NCBI RefSeq assembly: GCF_003369565.1
Contig: NZ_PIOD01000025.1
Span: forward strand, 49,428 to 113,427
Source of the DNA: Oceanobacillus chungangensis
Lineage (GTDB): Bacteria > Bacillota > Bacilli > Bacillales > Amphibacillaceae
Direction: 5' to 3'
DNA: 64,000 nucleotides
Shown here: positions 16,850-24,587 of the stretch, piece after piece
Layout: each line of letters starts with the position of its first letter
How positions within the stretch are numbered: position 1 is the stretch's first letter
Translations under genes and position numbers: made by a program
Notes under the pieces: generated by a model
The model's input: the letters and a program-made list of their open reading frames with translations, nothing else
The model's database searches: none
Told to the model about the DNA's origin: nothing

Positions 16850-16869
16850 TGGTACTTTTCATTATACCA
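16850..16869. promoter_or_regulatory. Candidate GabR operator in the gabR-gabT intergenic region
   Basis: TGGTAC at 16850-16855 and ATACCA at 16864-16869 form an inverted pair; B. subtilis GabR recognises ATACCA-type half-sites. The 109-base region between the divergent starts also holds TTGTCA at 16875, a possible gabT -35. The assignment rests on motif and position only. Confidence 0.45.
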
Positions 16870-16920
16870 ATTAATTGTCATAGTTATCTATATATTTTAA
16901 ATTATAGGAGGATTAAATTT

Positions 16921-18225
16921 ATGGAAAAATACGGTAACGCAACGGAGGATTTACAAGAAAAACGACAGAAATTCATTCCCAAGGGAGTAAGTAATGGGAA
17001 TCTTAATATCGCAAAATATGCAAAGGGAGCAACTATTATTGACTTAGATGATAGGGAATGGATAGATTTTGCAGGTGCAATTGGTACGTTGAACGTTGGA
17101 CATAGTCACCCAAAGGTTACAGAAGCGGTAAAAGAGCAAGTAGATAAATTTTTGCATCCAGGGTTTAATGTCATGATGTATGAGGGGTATATTCTTCTTG
17201 CAGAGAAACTATGTGAAATGACTCCAGGAGATTTTGATAAACAGGCACTGTTATTAAACTCAGGTGCAGAAGCAGTGGAAAACGCGATTAAAATTGCCCG
17301 CAAATTCACTGCCAGACAAGCAGTCATTTCCTTTGAACGGGGATTTCACGGAAGAACAAACTTAACGATGGGGATGACGAGCAAAGTTAAGCCTTATAAA
17401 TTCGGATTTGGCCCTTTTGCTCCAGAAATCTATCAAGCACCTTATCCTTATGTTTATCGAAAGCCCGATGCGTTAAGTGAAGCGGAATATATTGACGAAA
17501 TGATTACGAGATTCCAGGAATTCTTTGTTGCTACTGTAGCACCAGAGACTGTTGCGTGTATCGTCATGGAACCCGTACAGGGGGAAGGCGGCTTTGTTAT
17601 CCCTCCTAGGAAATTTGTAGAATTTGTTCGAGCATTCTGTACCGAGCACGGCATCCTTTTCGTCGCTGATGAGATCCAAACAGGGTTTGGCAGAACAGGA
17701 AAGATGTTTGCGATGGAGCATTTTGATGTAATACCTGATCTTGTAACCGTTTCAAAATCCCTTGCCGCTGGCTTGCCATTGAGTGGAGTAGTTGGAAGAA
17801 GTGAAGTTATGAATATGGCGAGTCCAGGAGAATTAGGTGGGACATATGCAGGGAACCCTGTCGCATGTGCTGCAGCTTTAGCTGTTATTGATATCATAGA
17901 GGAAGAAAATCTGCTGCAATACTCAGAGGAAATAGGCCACAGAATTGAAATGAAATTAGCTGAATTACAGGAGAAATATGACTTCGCTGGGGAGATTCGC
18001 CGATTAGGGTCCATGGTGGCTATAGAAATAGTAAAAGATCCGATAACGAAGCAGCCAAATAAACAGAAAGCTTCTGAAATTGTCCATTATGCCAATGCAA
18101 ATGGGCTGCTATTGCTCTCCGCAGGTGTGAACAGCAATATTATCCGTTTCTTATGTCCGCTCGTCATTACGGATGAAGAGCTTGAGAGGGGCTTAGCTAT
18201 TTTAGAGCAGGCATTTGCAATATAA
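16921..18225 (+). CDS. gabT: 4-aminobutyrate aminotransferase GabT
   Basis: A 434-residue class III aminotransferase that moves the amino group of GABA to 2-oxoglutarate, giving succinate semialdehyde. Key segments are NSGAEAVENAIKIAR, FHGRTNLTMGMT, VADEIQTGFGRTG and the PLP lysine in TVSKSLAAGLPLSG. TAGGAGG precedes the ATG. It is followed after 29 bases by gabD and is divergent from gabR. Other omega-aminotransferase substrates are possible, but the gabR-gabT-gabD arrangement makes GABA the best call. Confidence 0.93.
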   Translation: MEKYGNATEDLQEKRQKFIPKGVSNGNLNIAKYAKGATIIDLDDREWIDFAGAIGTLNVGHSHPKVTEAVKEQVDKFLHPGFNVMMYEGYILLAEKLCEMTPGDFDKQALLLNSGAEAVENAIKIARKFTARQAVISFERGFHGRTNLTMGMTSKVKPYKFGFGPFAPEIYQAPYPYVYRKPDALSEAEYIDEMITRFQEFFVATVAPETVACIVMEPVQGEGGFVIPPRKFVEFVRAFCTEHGILFVADEIQTGFGRTGKMFAMEHFDVIPDLVTVSKSLAAGLPLSGVVGRSEVMNMASPGELGGTYAGNPVACAAALAVIDIIEEENLLQYSEEIGHRIEMKLAELQEKYDFAGEIRRLGSMVAIEIVKDPITKQPNKQKASEIVHYANANGLLLLSAGVNSNIIRFLCPLVITDEELERGLAILEQAFAI

Positions 18226-18254
18226 GAATTTATTTAAAGGGAGAAGGTTAGGAA

Positions 18255-19649
18255 ATGACAGATAAGATAAAAGTAATGAATCCTGCAACAGGAGAATTAT
18301 TAGAAGAACTTCGTGCTCACACGGTAGAAGAGGTTGAGACGAGAATAGAAAAAGTCGCTGCAGGTTTTAATAAGTGGAAAAAAATAAATGCTCATGAGCG
18401 GGCTAGCTTACTGAAGCGGTGGTCTGAGAAAATCCAAGAGCAAAAAGAAGCTATTGCAAGAATAATGACGTTGGAAAGTGGAAAGCCGATTAAAGAATCC
18501 CTAGGTGAAGTCGATTATGCAACAAGCTATATTGACTGGTACGCAGAGGAAGCGAAGCGAATATACGGACGAACGATTCCAGCGAATACAGAGTCGAAAA
18601 GGATCCTAGTTACCCGTCAGCCAGTTGGAGTAGTTGCTGCAATTACTCCTTGGAATTTTCCTGCGGCCATGATGACGAGAAAGGCTGCCCCAGCTTTAGC
18701 AGCTGGCTGCAGTTTTATCGTTAAACCAGCAGTGGAAACCCCATTAACAACGATGAAATTAATCGAGTTGGCTCACGATGCAGGTATTCCTGAGGATGCA
18801 GTGCAATATGTTAATGGCTCGGGTCGCGTCATTGGTGAAATTTTTGCAAACAGTCCTAAGTTGCGCAAAATTACCTTCACAGGCTCGACCCCTGTTGGAA
18901 AAGAACTGATTAGAAATAGTGCAGGCTCAGTGAAGCATGTATCTATGGAGTTAGGTGGCCATGCACCTTTAATCATCGCTAAGGATGCTGATTTAGATTA
19001 TGCTGTCGGGCAAACAATTGCTTCTAAGTTCCGCAACGCAGGTCAAACATGTATTTGTGCGAATCGTGTCCTCGTCGCTAAAGAAATTATCGATGCGTTT
19101 GTTGAAAAGCTAGTACATGAAGTAGCTAAGTTGAAGGTCGGCAATGGTTTAGAGGAAGACACACAGGTTGGCCCAGTAATTAATGGCAAAGGCTTCAAAA
19201 AAGTAGTTAGTCAAATCGATGATGCTGTAGAAAAAGGTGCCGATGTGCTCTTAGGAAATACTTTTGATGTAGATGAACATGCTGGCTACTACTTCATTCA
19301 TCCAACTGTATTGAAAAATGTAACGAATGAAATGGTCATCATGCAGGAGGAAACCTTTGGCCCAGTATTGCCAATTACAGTGTTCAGCGATGTCAAGGAA
19401 GCGGTTGAAATTGCTAATAGTACACCGTTTGGGTTAGCAGCATATTTCTTCACCAATGATTATCGCACTGGTAATTATATTCATGAAAATCTCGATTTTG
19501 GAATCATTGGCTGGAATGATGGAGCGCCCTCCGCTGCGCATGCTCCTTTTGGAGGGATGAAAGAAAGTGGTTTAGGGCGTGAAGGTGGTATAGAAGGCAT
19601 CGAGCCATATTTGGAAACAAAATACTTATCGATAGGCGGAATAGAATAG
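18255..19649 (+). CDS. gabD: Succinate-semialdehyde dehydrogenase GabD
   Basis: A 464-residue aldehyde dehydrogenase with the substrate tunnel and cofactor motif [10 protein letters not shown], catalytic Glu in MELGGHAP and catalytic Cys in GQTCICANR. It oxidises succinate semialdehyde to succinate with NAD(P)+. It is co-oriented with gabT and probably co-transcribed; GGGAGAAGG precedes the ATG. The length is slightly below the roughly 480 residues of many GabD proteins, but no motif is missing. Confidence 0.93.
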   Translation: MTDKIKVMNPATGELLEELRAHTVEEVETRIEKVAAGFNKWKKINAHERASLLKRWSEKIQEQKEAIARIMTLESGKPIKESLGEVDYATSYIDWYAEEAKRIYGRTIPANTESKRILVTRQPVGVVAAITPWNFPAAMMTRKAAPALAAGCSFIVKPAVETPLTTMKLIELAHDAGIPEDAVQYVNGSGRVIGEIFANSPKLRKITFTGSTPVGKELIRNSAGSVKHVSMELGGHAPLIIAKDADLDYAVGQTIASKFRNAGQTCICANRVLVAKEIIDAFVEKLVHEVAKLKVGNGLEEDTQVGPVINGKGFKKVVSQIDDAVEKGADVLLGNTFDVDEHAGYYFIHPTVLKNVTNEMVIMQEETFGPVLPITVFSDVKEAVEIANSTPFGLAAYFFTNDYRTGNYIHENLDFGIIGWNDGAPSAAHAPFGGMKESGLGREGGIEGIEPYLETKYLSIGGIE

Positions 19650-19665
19650 AGAAAGGACAGAGAGG

Positions 19666-19700
19666 CAGACCTTGGCTAGACAGTCGAGGTCTGTTTCGTT
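19666..19700 (+). terminator. Probable terminator after gabD
   Basis: CAGACCT at 19666-19672 pairs with AGGTCTG at 19687-19693, followed by a T-rich stretch (TTTCGTTCCTT). The stem is short and the T-tract imperfect, so efficiency is uncertain. It lies 16 bases after the gabD stop. Confidence 0.55.
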
Positions 19701-19860
19701 CCTTAGCGATTCTTACTTGGTTTAGCCACTTTATATTGATAAAGAAATATTTCGGAACGATAGAGAGATTTTATCAACTACTTGTTCCCCGACTAATTTT
19801 GCAACCCACTCATATTTTTAATTCATATTGCTAAAGCTATAAGAAAAAAGAGGAATTTAG

Positions 19861-20580
19861 ATGGAGCTCATCCAAAGATATGTTTCAAAGGAATTGACTC
19901 ATTTTGTTGGTCGTCACCAACAGGAAAGTGAAAGGTTTGATCTATTGATCGACATTATTAAAAGTGGTTTGCTTTTACATAAAAATATTACAGAGGACAT
20001 CAAAATTAATAGAGATGCACATGGTCTCGAGGACATTGTGACACCCGGAATTACATGCTTTGCAGATATTCCGATTAATGATCTGTCTTTACATATGAAA
20101 AAGTATAGTAATTTTGGATTAGCATTTAATAAAGATTTTCTTGTGGAAAAGGGTGCAAATCCGGTTTCATATATTGCAACCAATGGGATTATCCGAGAAG
20201 CGAATGGGCAGCCGAAAAATCAGAATAGCATAAAAGAAGATTACTTCAAAATGAATATTAAGCGGTATTTTTCATTGATGAATCAAATACAGGATATGCT
20301 TAAGAAAAAGGATGAACAAGGAAACGTTTCTATTTTGGATGAATTACAATTACTAGATACCTTCTTAATTAAGCATGTCTTCTCATACCTCAAACCATTT
20401 GATGCTTCGAAAACAGATGCAGATAAAGAGAACTATTATTTAGAAAGAGAATGGAGAATTGTTGGAGATGTTCAATTTACCATCACTGACATCGCCAGAA
20501 TATTAATACCGGAAAAATATGGGAAACAGTTGAGAACAGCACTGCCCGAGTATTATGGACAGGTTTCTTTTACTGAATGA
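19861..20580 (+). CDS. AbiGi-like abortive infection protein (putative antitoxin)
   Basis: The 239-residue protein resembles the AbiGi family: YVSKELTHFVGR at the N terminus, LLIDIIKSGLLLH, CFADIPINDLSLHMKKYSNFGLAF and KGANPVSYIA. AbiGi is the regulatory/antitoxin half of the two-gene AbiG abortive infection system first described in Lactococcus. No AbiGii-like toxin gene follows; the next 570 bases hold only short fragments. It may be an orphan or have another function such as stress-linked RES/ART-like sensing. AAGAGGAA lies close to the ATG. The family call is from recall and is moderately secure. Confidence 0.6.
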   Translation: MELIQRYVSKELTHFVGRHQQESERFDLLIDIIKSGLLLHKNITEDIKINRDAHGLEDIVTPGITCFADIPINDLSLHMKKYSNFGLAFNKDFLVEKGANPVSYIATNGIIREANGQPKNQNSIKEDYFKMNIKRYFSLMNQIQDMLKKKDEQGNVSILDELQLLDTFLIKHVFSYLKPFDASKTDADKENYYLEREWRIVGDVQFTITDIARILIPEKYGKQLRTALPEYYGQVSFTE

Positions 20581-20583
20581 TTT

Positions 20584-20625
20584 GGTGCCTGGCACTCCCA
20601 GAGTTTTGTTGTATTTTGTCGAGAA
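20584..20625 (+). repeat. Post-stop hairpin element (GGTGCC family), copy 1
   Basis: Begins GGTGCCTGGCACTCCC and ends TTTTGTCGAGAA. GTGCC and GGCAC form a small perfect stem. It starts 4 bases after the AbiGi-like stop codon. Related copies are at 24022, 29134, 40412, 45131, 48267, 59260, 61695 and 63812. Confidence 0.75.
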
Positions 20626-21156
20626 GGTAATAATCTAATGACAGGGAACATGGAAAAGCGTTTGAACGAAGAAATTAAGTTGGAATTAGTTCTCTATTCA
20701 ATATGGAAACACATCGAGAAGAAATATATTCGATTGATTAATGCGTATTCTAATACTCTTTATTGTTTATTTCCATAATTTACCACTCTAATTATTTGAA
20801 TTACTCTTAATTTACCATTACTAAAGCCGATATTAATACAGGGCATAGAGTATGGATTGACACGTTAGTAATGCAGGTAAAATCATTTGCTTTAAATCCT
20901 AACCTAGAAGTTCTTGTATTGCTTAAACAAATGCTGAATAAGAGGAAGAAGATAATTAACATGATTATTTTCAAAGTAAGAAGTCAAAGGAGAGTAATGC
21001 GTTGTCATTAACATTAAAGAAACACACATGCATAACCTAATTAATTAATATTCTATTTTATATATTCAAGACGGGTAATAAAGCAGTGAACAAGGGATAT
21101 ATTACTATTTTAATAGTTAAATTACTGTATACAAGTTTAAGGAGATAAGTAAATCA
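20626..21156 (+). other. Gene-poor gap with possible coding remnants
   Basis: No convincing gene was seen. A 46-codon ORF at 20638-20778 (MTGNMEKRLNEEIKLELVLY start) and a stretch near 20850-21010 that can be read as VWIDTLVMQVKSFALNP look protein-like but have no family match that I recognise; they may be decayed genes. The promoter and leader of the chemoreceptor gene must lie at the right end. Confidence 0.35.
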
Positions 21157-23199
21157 ATGAAAAATACTGAAACAACTAATGTAAAAGCAAAAAGAATTCG
21201 AAGTGTAAGAGGGTTTATTACAAAATCTATCCAAAATCAAATTTTAATTCCGTTCTTAATATTAATTATTTTGGCTGGTGGAGTTGTAGCCGTTGTAAGT
21301 TATAATTTTAGTGTTAAAAATACAACAGTTGAACTAACTGAAACCGTGGAAAGCCAAATGGTGGGTTTGAATGATACGTTTGAACTGTTTTTTTCAAATA
21401 TAGATTATACATTGGAACGTTTTATTTCAAATGATTTAGTTGCAAACTATCAGCCAGAAAACAAGCAGGACTTATTAAACTATTTTGGAGAAACGAAAGA
21501 AACGAATCCTTCTATTGCAAATATATACACAGTAATTGATAAGACAGGAGAAGTAATCATTTACCCTGAGGTAGATTTAGGTGATGACTTTAATGCGAAG
21601 GAAAGAGACTGGTATCAAAATGCTGTGGAAGCTAATGGAGAAACAGTATGGACAGAACCTTATACAGATGCAAGTACAGGTGAAACAGTCGTAACTGTAT
21701 CGAGAGCATATTATATCGGTGACAATTTGGCCGGTGCAATGTCTGCTGATGTGATGGTAGGAACATTGGTTGATATGGTAGATGAGCTGGAAATTGGACA
21801 AACAGGCTATGGTGTTATTTTTGATAATGCAGGTAAATATGTGGCTCACACAGATCAAGAATATATTGGACAAGATGCGTCTAAAGAAGAATACTATAAG
21901 AAAATAATAAGCACTGGTAAACAAGGCATTGTTGAATATCAATTTGAAGGCAAGGATAAGATAATGGCGTTCACTACGAATCCAACTACTGGATGGATTC
22001 TCGGTGGTACCGTTTATTTAGAGGATTTTCAGAAACAGGCACAGACTATCATTATTCCAATCTTAATTACATTAGGTTTAGTAATTCTATTAGCGATAGT
22101 TGTATCTATATTGATTACGAGGGGAATAACAAAACCGATTAAACAGGTTATGGAAAGAATGGAGAATATTGCAAGAGGCGATTTAAGTCATGATCCACTA
22201 AAAACAAAATATAGAAATGAAGTAGGACAACTCATTGTAGCAACAAATGACATGAATCAAACGATGCGTGAAGTATTACATCAAATCAATGAAGTATCCG
22301 AAACGGTTTCAAGTCAAAGTGAAGAATTAACTCAGACGGCAGGTGAATTAAAGACTGGTGCCGAGCAAATTGCTACAACAATGGAGGAACTTGCAACAGG
22401 ATCGGAAACACAGGCCAATAGTGCGAGTGATTTGGCATCCAATATGGGAACCTTCGCTAGTAGAGTCGAAGAAGCAAGTGAACATGGGGAACATATTCAG
22501 GGAAATTCTGTTATTGTTCTTGAAATGACGAATGAAGGTAGTAAATTAATGCAATCCTCAAGTAATCAAATGGTAAAGATAAATCATATTGTAAAAGATG
22601 CTGTAGAGAAAATGCAAAGTTTAAATAAACATTCACAGGAAATTTCTACACTCGTCTCCGTAATAAAAGATGTAGCCGATCAGACAAATCTTTTGGCTCT
22701 TAATGCAGCAATTGAAGCAGCAAGAGCAGGTGAGCATGGTAAAGGATTTGCTGTTGTTGCAAATGAAGTAAGGAAATTAGCAGAACAAGTTGCTGTATCC
22801 GTTAACGATATTACTGGAATTGTAACGAATATACAAACAGAATCAAGCAATGTATCTGACTCTCTGAGAGATGGCTATTCTGAAGTAGAACTAGGAACTT
22901 CTCAAATTGAAACAACAGGCGAAACCTTTAATGAAATAAGTTCGGCGGTTACTGAAATGGCGCAGAATATTAAGTCTGTATCTGTAAACTTATCTGAAAT
23001 TGCTGCTAGTAGTCAAGAAATGAATGGGTCTATAGAGGAAATAGCTTCAGTTTCTGAGGAAGCAGCTGCAGGTGTGGAGCAAACAGCAGCATCAGCACAA
23101 GAAGCAAGTGGCTCGATGGAAGAAATAGCAGGAAGTTCTGTGCATCTTGCTAAGTTGGCTGAAGAGTTAAATGAATTGGTTGGACGGTTTAAAATATAA
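21157..23199 (+). CDS. Methyl-accepting chemotaxis protein
   Basis: A 680-residue chemoreceptor. A basic N-terminal tail is followed by TM1 (about residues 30-52), an extracellular dCache-type sensor domain (about 55-290, with typical RDWYQNAVE and [18 protein letters not shown]), TM2 (about 295-320), a HAMP domain starting at [14 protein letters not shown], and a long cytoplasmic coiled coil with the highly conserved hairpin tip [25 protein letters not shown]-type dCache domains often bind amino acids or other small carboxylates, but the ligand is unknown. AAGGAGATAA precedes the ATG. It stands alone in its transcription unit. Confidence 0.93.
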   Translation: MKNTETTNVKAKRIRSVRGFITKSIQNQILIPFLILIILAGGVVAVVSYNFSVKNTTVELTETVESQMVGLNDTFELFFSNIDYTLERFISNDLVANYQPENKQDLLNYFGETKETNPSIANIYTVIDKTGEVIIYPEVDLGDDFNAKERDWYQNAVEANGETVWTEPYTDASTGETVVTVSRAYYIGDNLAGAMSADVMVGTLVDMVDELEIGQTGYGVIFDNAGKYVAHTDQEYIGQDASKEEYYKKIISTGKQGIVEYQFEGKDKIMAFTTNPTTGWILGGTVYLEDFQKQAQTIIIPILITLGLVILLAIVVSILITRGITKPIKQVMERMENIARGDLSHDPLKTKYRNEVGQLIVATNDMNQTMREVLHQINEVSETVSSQSEELTQTAGELKTGAEQIATTMEELATGSETQANSASDLASNMGTFASRVEEASEHGEHIQGNSVIVLEMTNEGSKLMQSSSNQMVKINHIVKDAVEKMQSLNKHSQEISTLVSVIKDVADQTNLLALNAAIEAARAGEHGKGFAVVANEVRKLAEQVAVSVNDITGIVTNIQTESSNVSDSLRDGYSEVELGTSQIETTGETFNEISSAVTEMAQNIKSVSVNLSEIAASSQEMNGSIEEIASVSEEAAAGVEQTAASAQEASGSMEEIAGSSVHLAKLAEELNELVGRFKI

Positions 23200-23320
23200 T
23201 GGAGCAGAGATCTAATACATTTTTACTTCATAACACTAATTAAACTCCCTAAGATAGATTCAATATACCCTTAAATACTAACGGACAGGTTTAGTAGAAA
23301 AAAAGAAGTATTTATTATAC

Positions 23321-23374
23321 AAATAACTAGTATCCTTATTTTAGTACTTTAATTGGGATACTAGTTATTTTCTA
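23321..23374. terminator. Strong terminator after the chemoreceptor gene
   Basis: AAATAACTAGTATCC at 23321-23335 pairs perfectly over 15 bases with GGATACTAGTTATTT at 23356-23370, and a T-rich tract is present. It is about 120 bases after the stop codon and could act in both directions. Confidence 0.8.
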
Positions 23375-23572
23375 TATATTGCATTCATCCTTCCAGCTTT
23401 CTTTCGGTATTTCATACCTAATGGCTATCAGAAATTGCGATATATATCCCTGCAAGCACTTATTGATACACCTGTGGGTATCTCCAGCTGTTTTACTTAT
23501 CGGGAAAAAGGGTAAGTGTATAGATGAAGTAAGCGTTTTGAGGAATACCTTTACACAGCACCCATATTTTTA

Positions 23573-23627
23573 GTAGTGAAGAAAGTATAAAAACTTTCTA
23601 ACTACATAATTGCAATCGGTTTTCTAA
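23573..23627 (+). repeat. Two-hairpin element, copy B (right hairpin mostly deleted)
   Basis: Begins GTAGTGAAGAAAGTATAAAA, keeps the full left hairpin (with ACTTTCTAACTAC) and ends GGTTTTCTAA. It lacks about 32 bases of the right hairpin compared with the copies at 7821 and 47758. The surrounding 23375-23730 region shows no convincing gene. Confidence 0.7.
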
Positions 23628-23730
23628 ATAATTGAATCTCACTATATAATATTGCATAATAGAAAGATGAAAGTGGTTACAAATCGGGGGATTTATGATA
23701 GAACGTATCCCTATAGGAGGGGAAGTAAAA

Positions 23731-24021
23731 ATGAATAATGAAGAATATGTAATAATGACGAGAAAAGTAATTAAACATGCCCCAGAGTGGTTAAAAACAG
23801 ATATTATAAACATTGTGAATAAGGAAGGGGATAAAGTAAGGGTTAGTCATGCGATTAGTTTACTATATAATCAATACTCATTTAACCTAGGACATATATT
23901 TGCATCCATGGATCAAAATTATGATTGGGCAGCGACCGCACATAATCATTTAAATTATATCGACAATAATATAGACCTCGTAGAATTAATGCTAAAAGAG
24001 GCAAAAAAGAACGTAAACTAG
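23731..24021 (+). CDS. Hypothetical protein, 96 residues
   Basis: A small soluble protein with no recognised family. It is rich in charged and aromatic residues and reads as helical (VIMTRKVIKHAPEWLKTDIINIV and FNLGHIFASMDQNYDWAATAHNHL). An ATG at 23695 is in frame, but AGGAGGGG at 23716-23723 is a strong ribosome-binding site for the ATG at 23731. The stop codon is followed at once by a GGTGAC-type hairpin element. It is probably a single-gene unit. Confidence 0.6.
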   Translation: MNNEEYVIMTRKVIKHAPEWLKTDIINIVNKEGDKVRVSHAISLLYNQYSFNLGHIFASMDQNYDWAATAHNHLNYIDNNIDLVELMLKEAKKNVN

Positions 24022-24064
24022 GGTGACTGTCACTCCCCGAGTATTGCTGTTTTCTGGCATGAAG
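24022..24064 (+). repeat. Post-stop hairpin element, copy 2
   Basis: Begins GGTGACTGTCACTCCCCGAG directly after the stop codon of the preceding gene. Here the stem is GTGAC/GTCAC, whereas copy 1 has GTGCC/GGCAC, a two-sided change that keeps the pairing. Confidence 0.75.
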
Positions 24065-24091
24065 ATATTGTTCGAGTTTAAAAACTTTGTA

Positions 24092-24215
24092 TAGGTGAGC
24101 GTTTAGGCTATATGACGAGCGGATGAACCAAAAGTGGAGCACTCGACTGTGCATTTGTAGCGGCAAAAGGCAGTGTTGGAGCGCTAAAGGCACACCAAAG
24201 ATTCCGAGCGTACAT
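24092..24215 (+). repeat. Degenerate GAGCG array
   Basis: The motif GAGCG or a close variant recurs every 20 to 27 bases (GAGCGTTTAGG, GAGCGGATG, GAGCACTCG, GAGCGCTAA, GAGCGTACA). It resembles a decayed version of the TCGAGCG arrays at 27405 and 39738. No gene was seen between 24022 and 24587. Confidence 0.4.
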
Positions 24216-24314
24216 ACACATTGAAGCAGCCAACTTAAGCTAGAGCAATAGAGATGGAAAACAGAGCGCGGTTAAAGTTACCATTCTAAAAGATGGATAC
24301 CGAGTGTAGAATAT

Positions 24315-24356
24315 AAGAAGGGATGTATCTTTATGGATGTTTCCCTTCTTTTGTTT
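24315..24356 (+). terminator. Probable intrinsic terminator
   Basis: AAGAAGGGA at 24315-24323 pairs with TCCCTTCTT at 24342-24350, followed by TTGTTTG. It lies about 300 bases after the nearest upstream stop codon. Confidence 0.65.
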
Positions 24357-24473
24357 GTAGGGAGGCAAGGTCCCTGACCGTCCGTCCTACCCCATAAAGT
24401 TTAATTAAATTACGAATAGTATAGTATCACTATTAATATGAATAAATAGGCTGATTGTTCATGGCAGTTAAGA

Positions 24474-24544
24474 AAGCATTGCAACTTTCCTAACGAATAA
24501 GTACGACTAAGGACATTGTAGGATTTGCTTATCCTTAATTTCTA
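24474..24544 (+). repeat. Two-hairpin element, copy C (diverged)
   Basis: Begins GCAGTTAAGAAAGCATTGCA and ends CCTTAATTTCTA. The left hairpin pairs with ACTTTCCTAAC, and CTAAGGA near 24505 pairs with TCCTTA near 24532. It lies 44 bases before the GTPase start and argues against a longer GTPase reading that would run through it. Confidence 0.65.
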
Positions 24545-24587
24545 TGAATCTCAACCATATATTTCTAAATATGTGCGGAGGAAAAAG

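Noticed and set aside
17454..18014. Long minus-strand ORF (186 codons) opposite gabT
   Set aside because: It is a shadow of a firmly identified gene; it has no recognisable domain and no start signal.
23379..23573. ORF of 64 codons between the chemoreceptor terminator and a repeat element
   Set aside because: No ribosome-binding site, no recognisable domain, and its 3' end runs into the dispersed repeat.
23882..24193. Minus-strand ORF of 103 codons
   Set aside because: It is antisense to the 96-residue gene and runs through the degenerate GAGCG array; no start signal was found.
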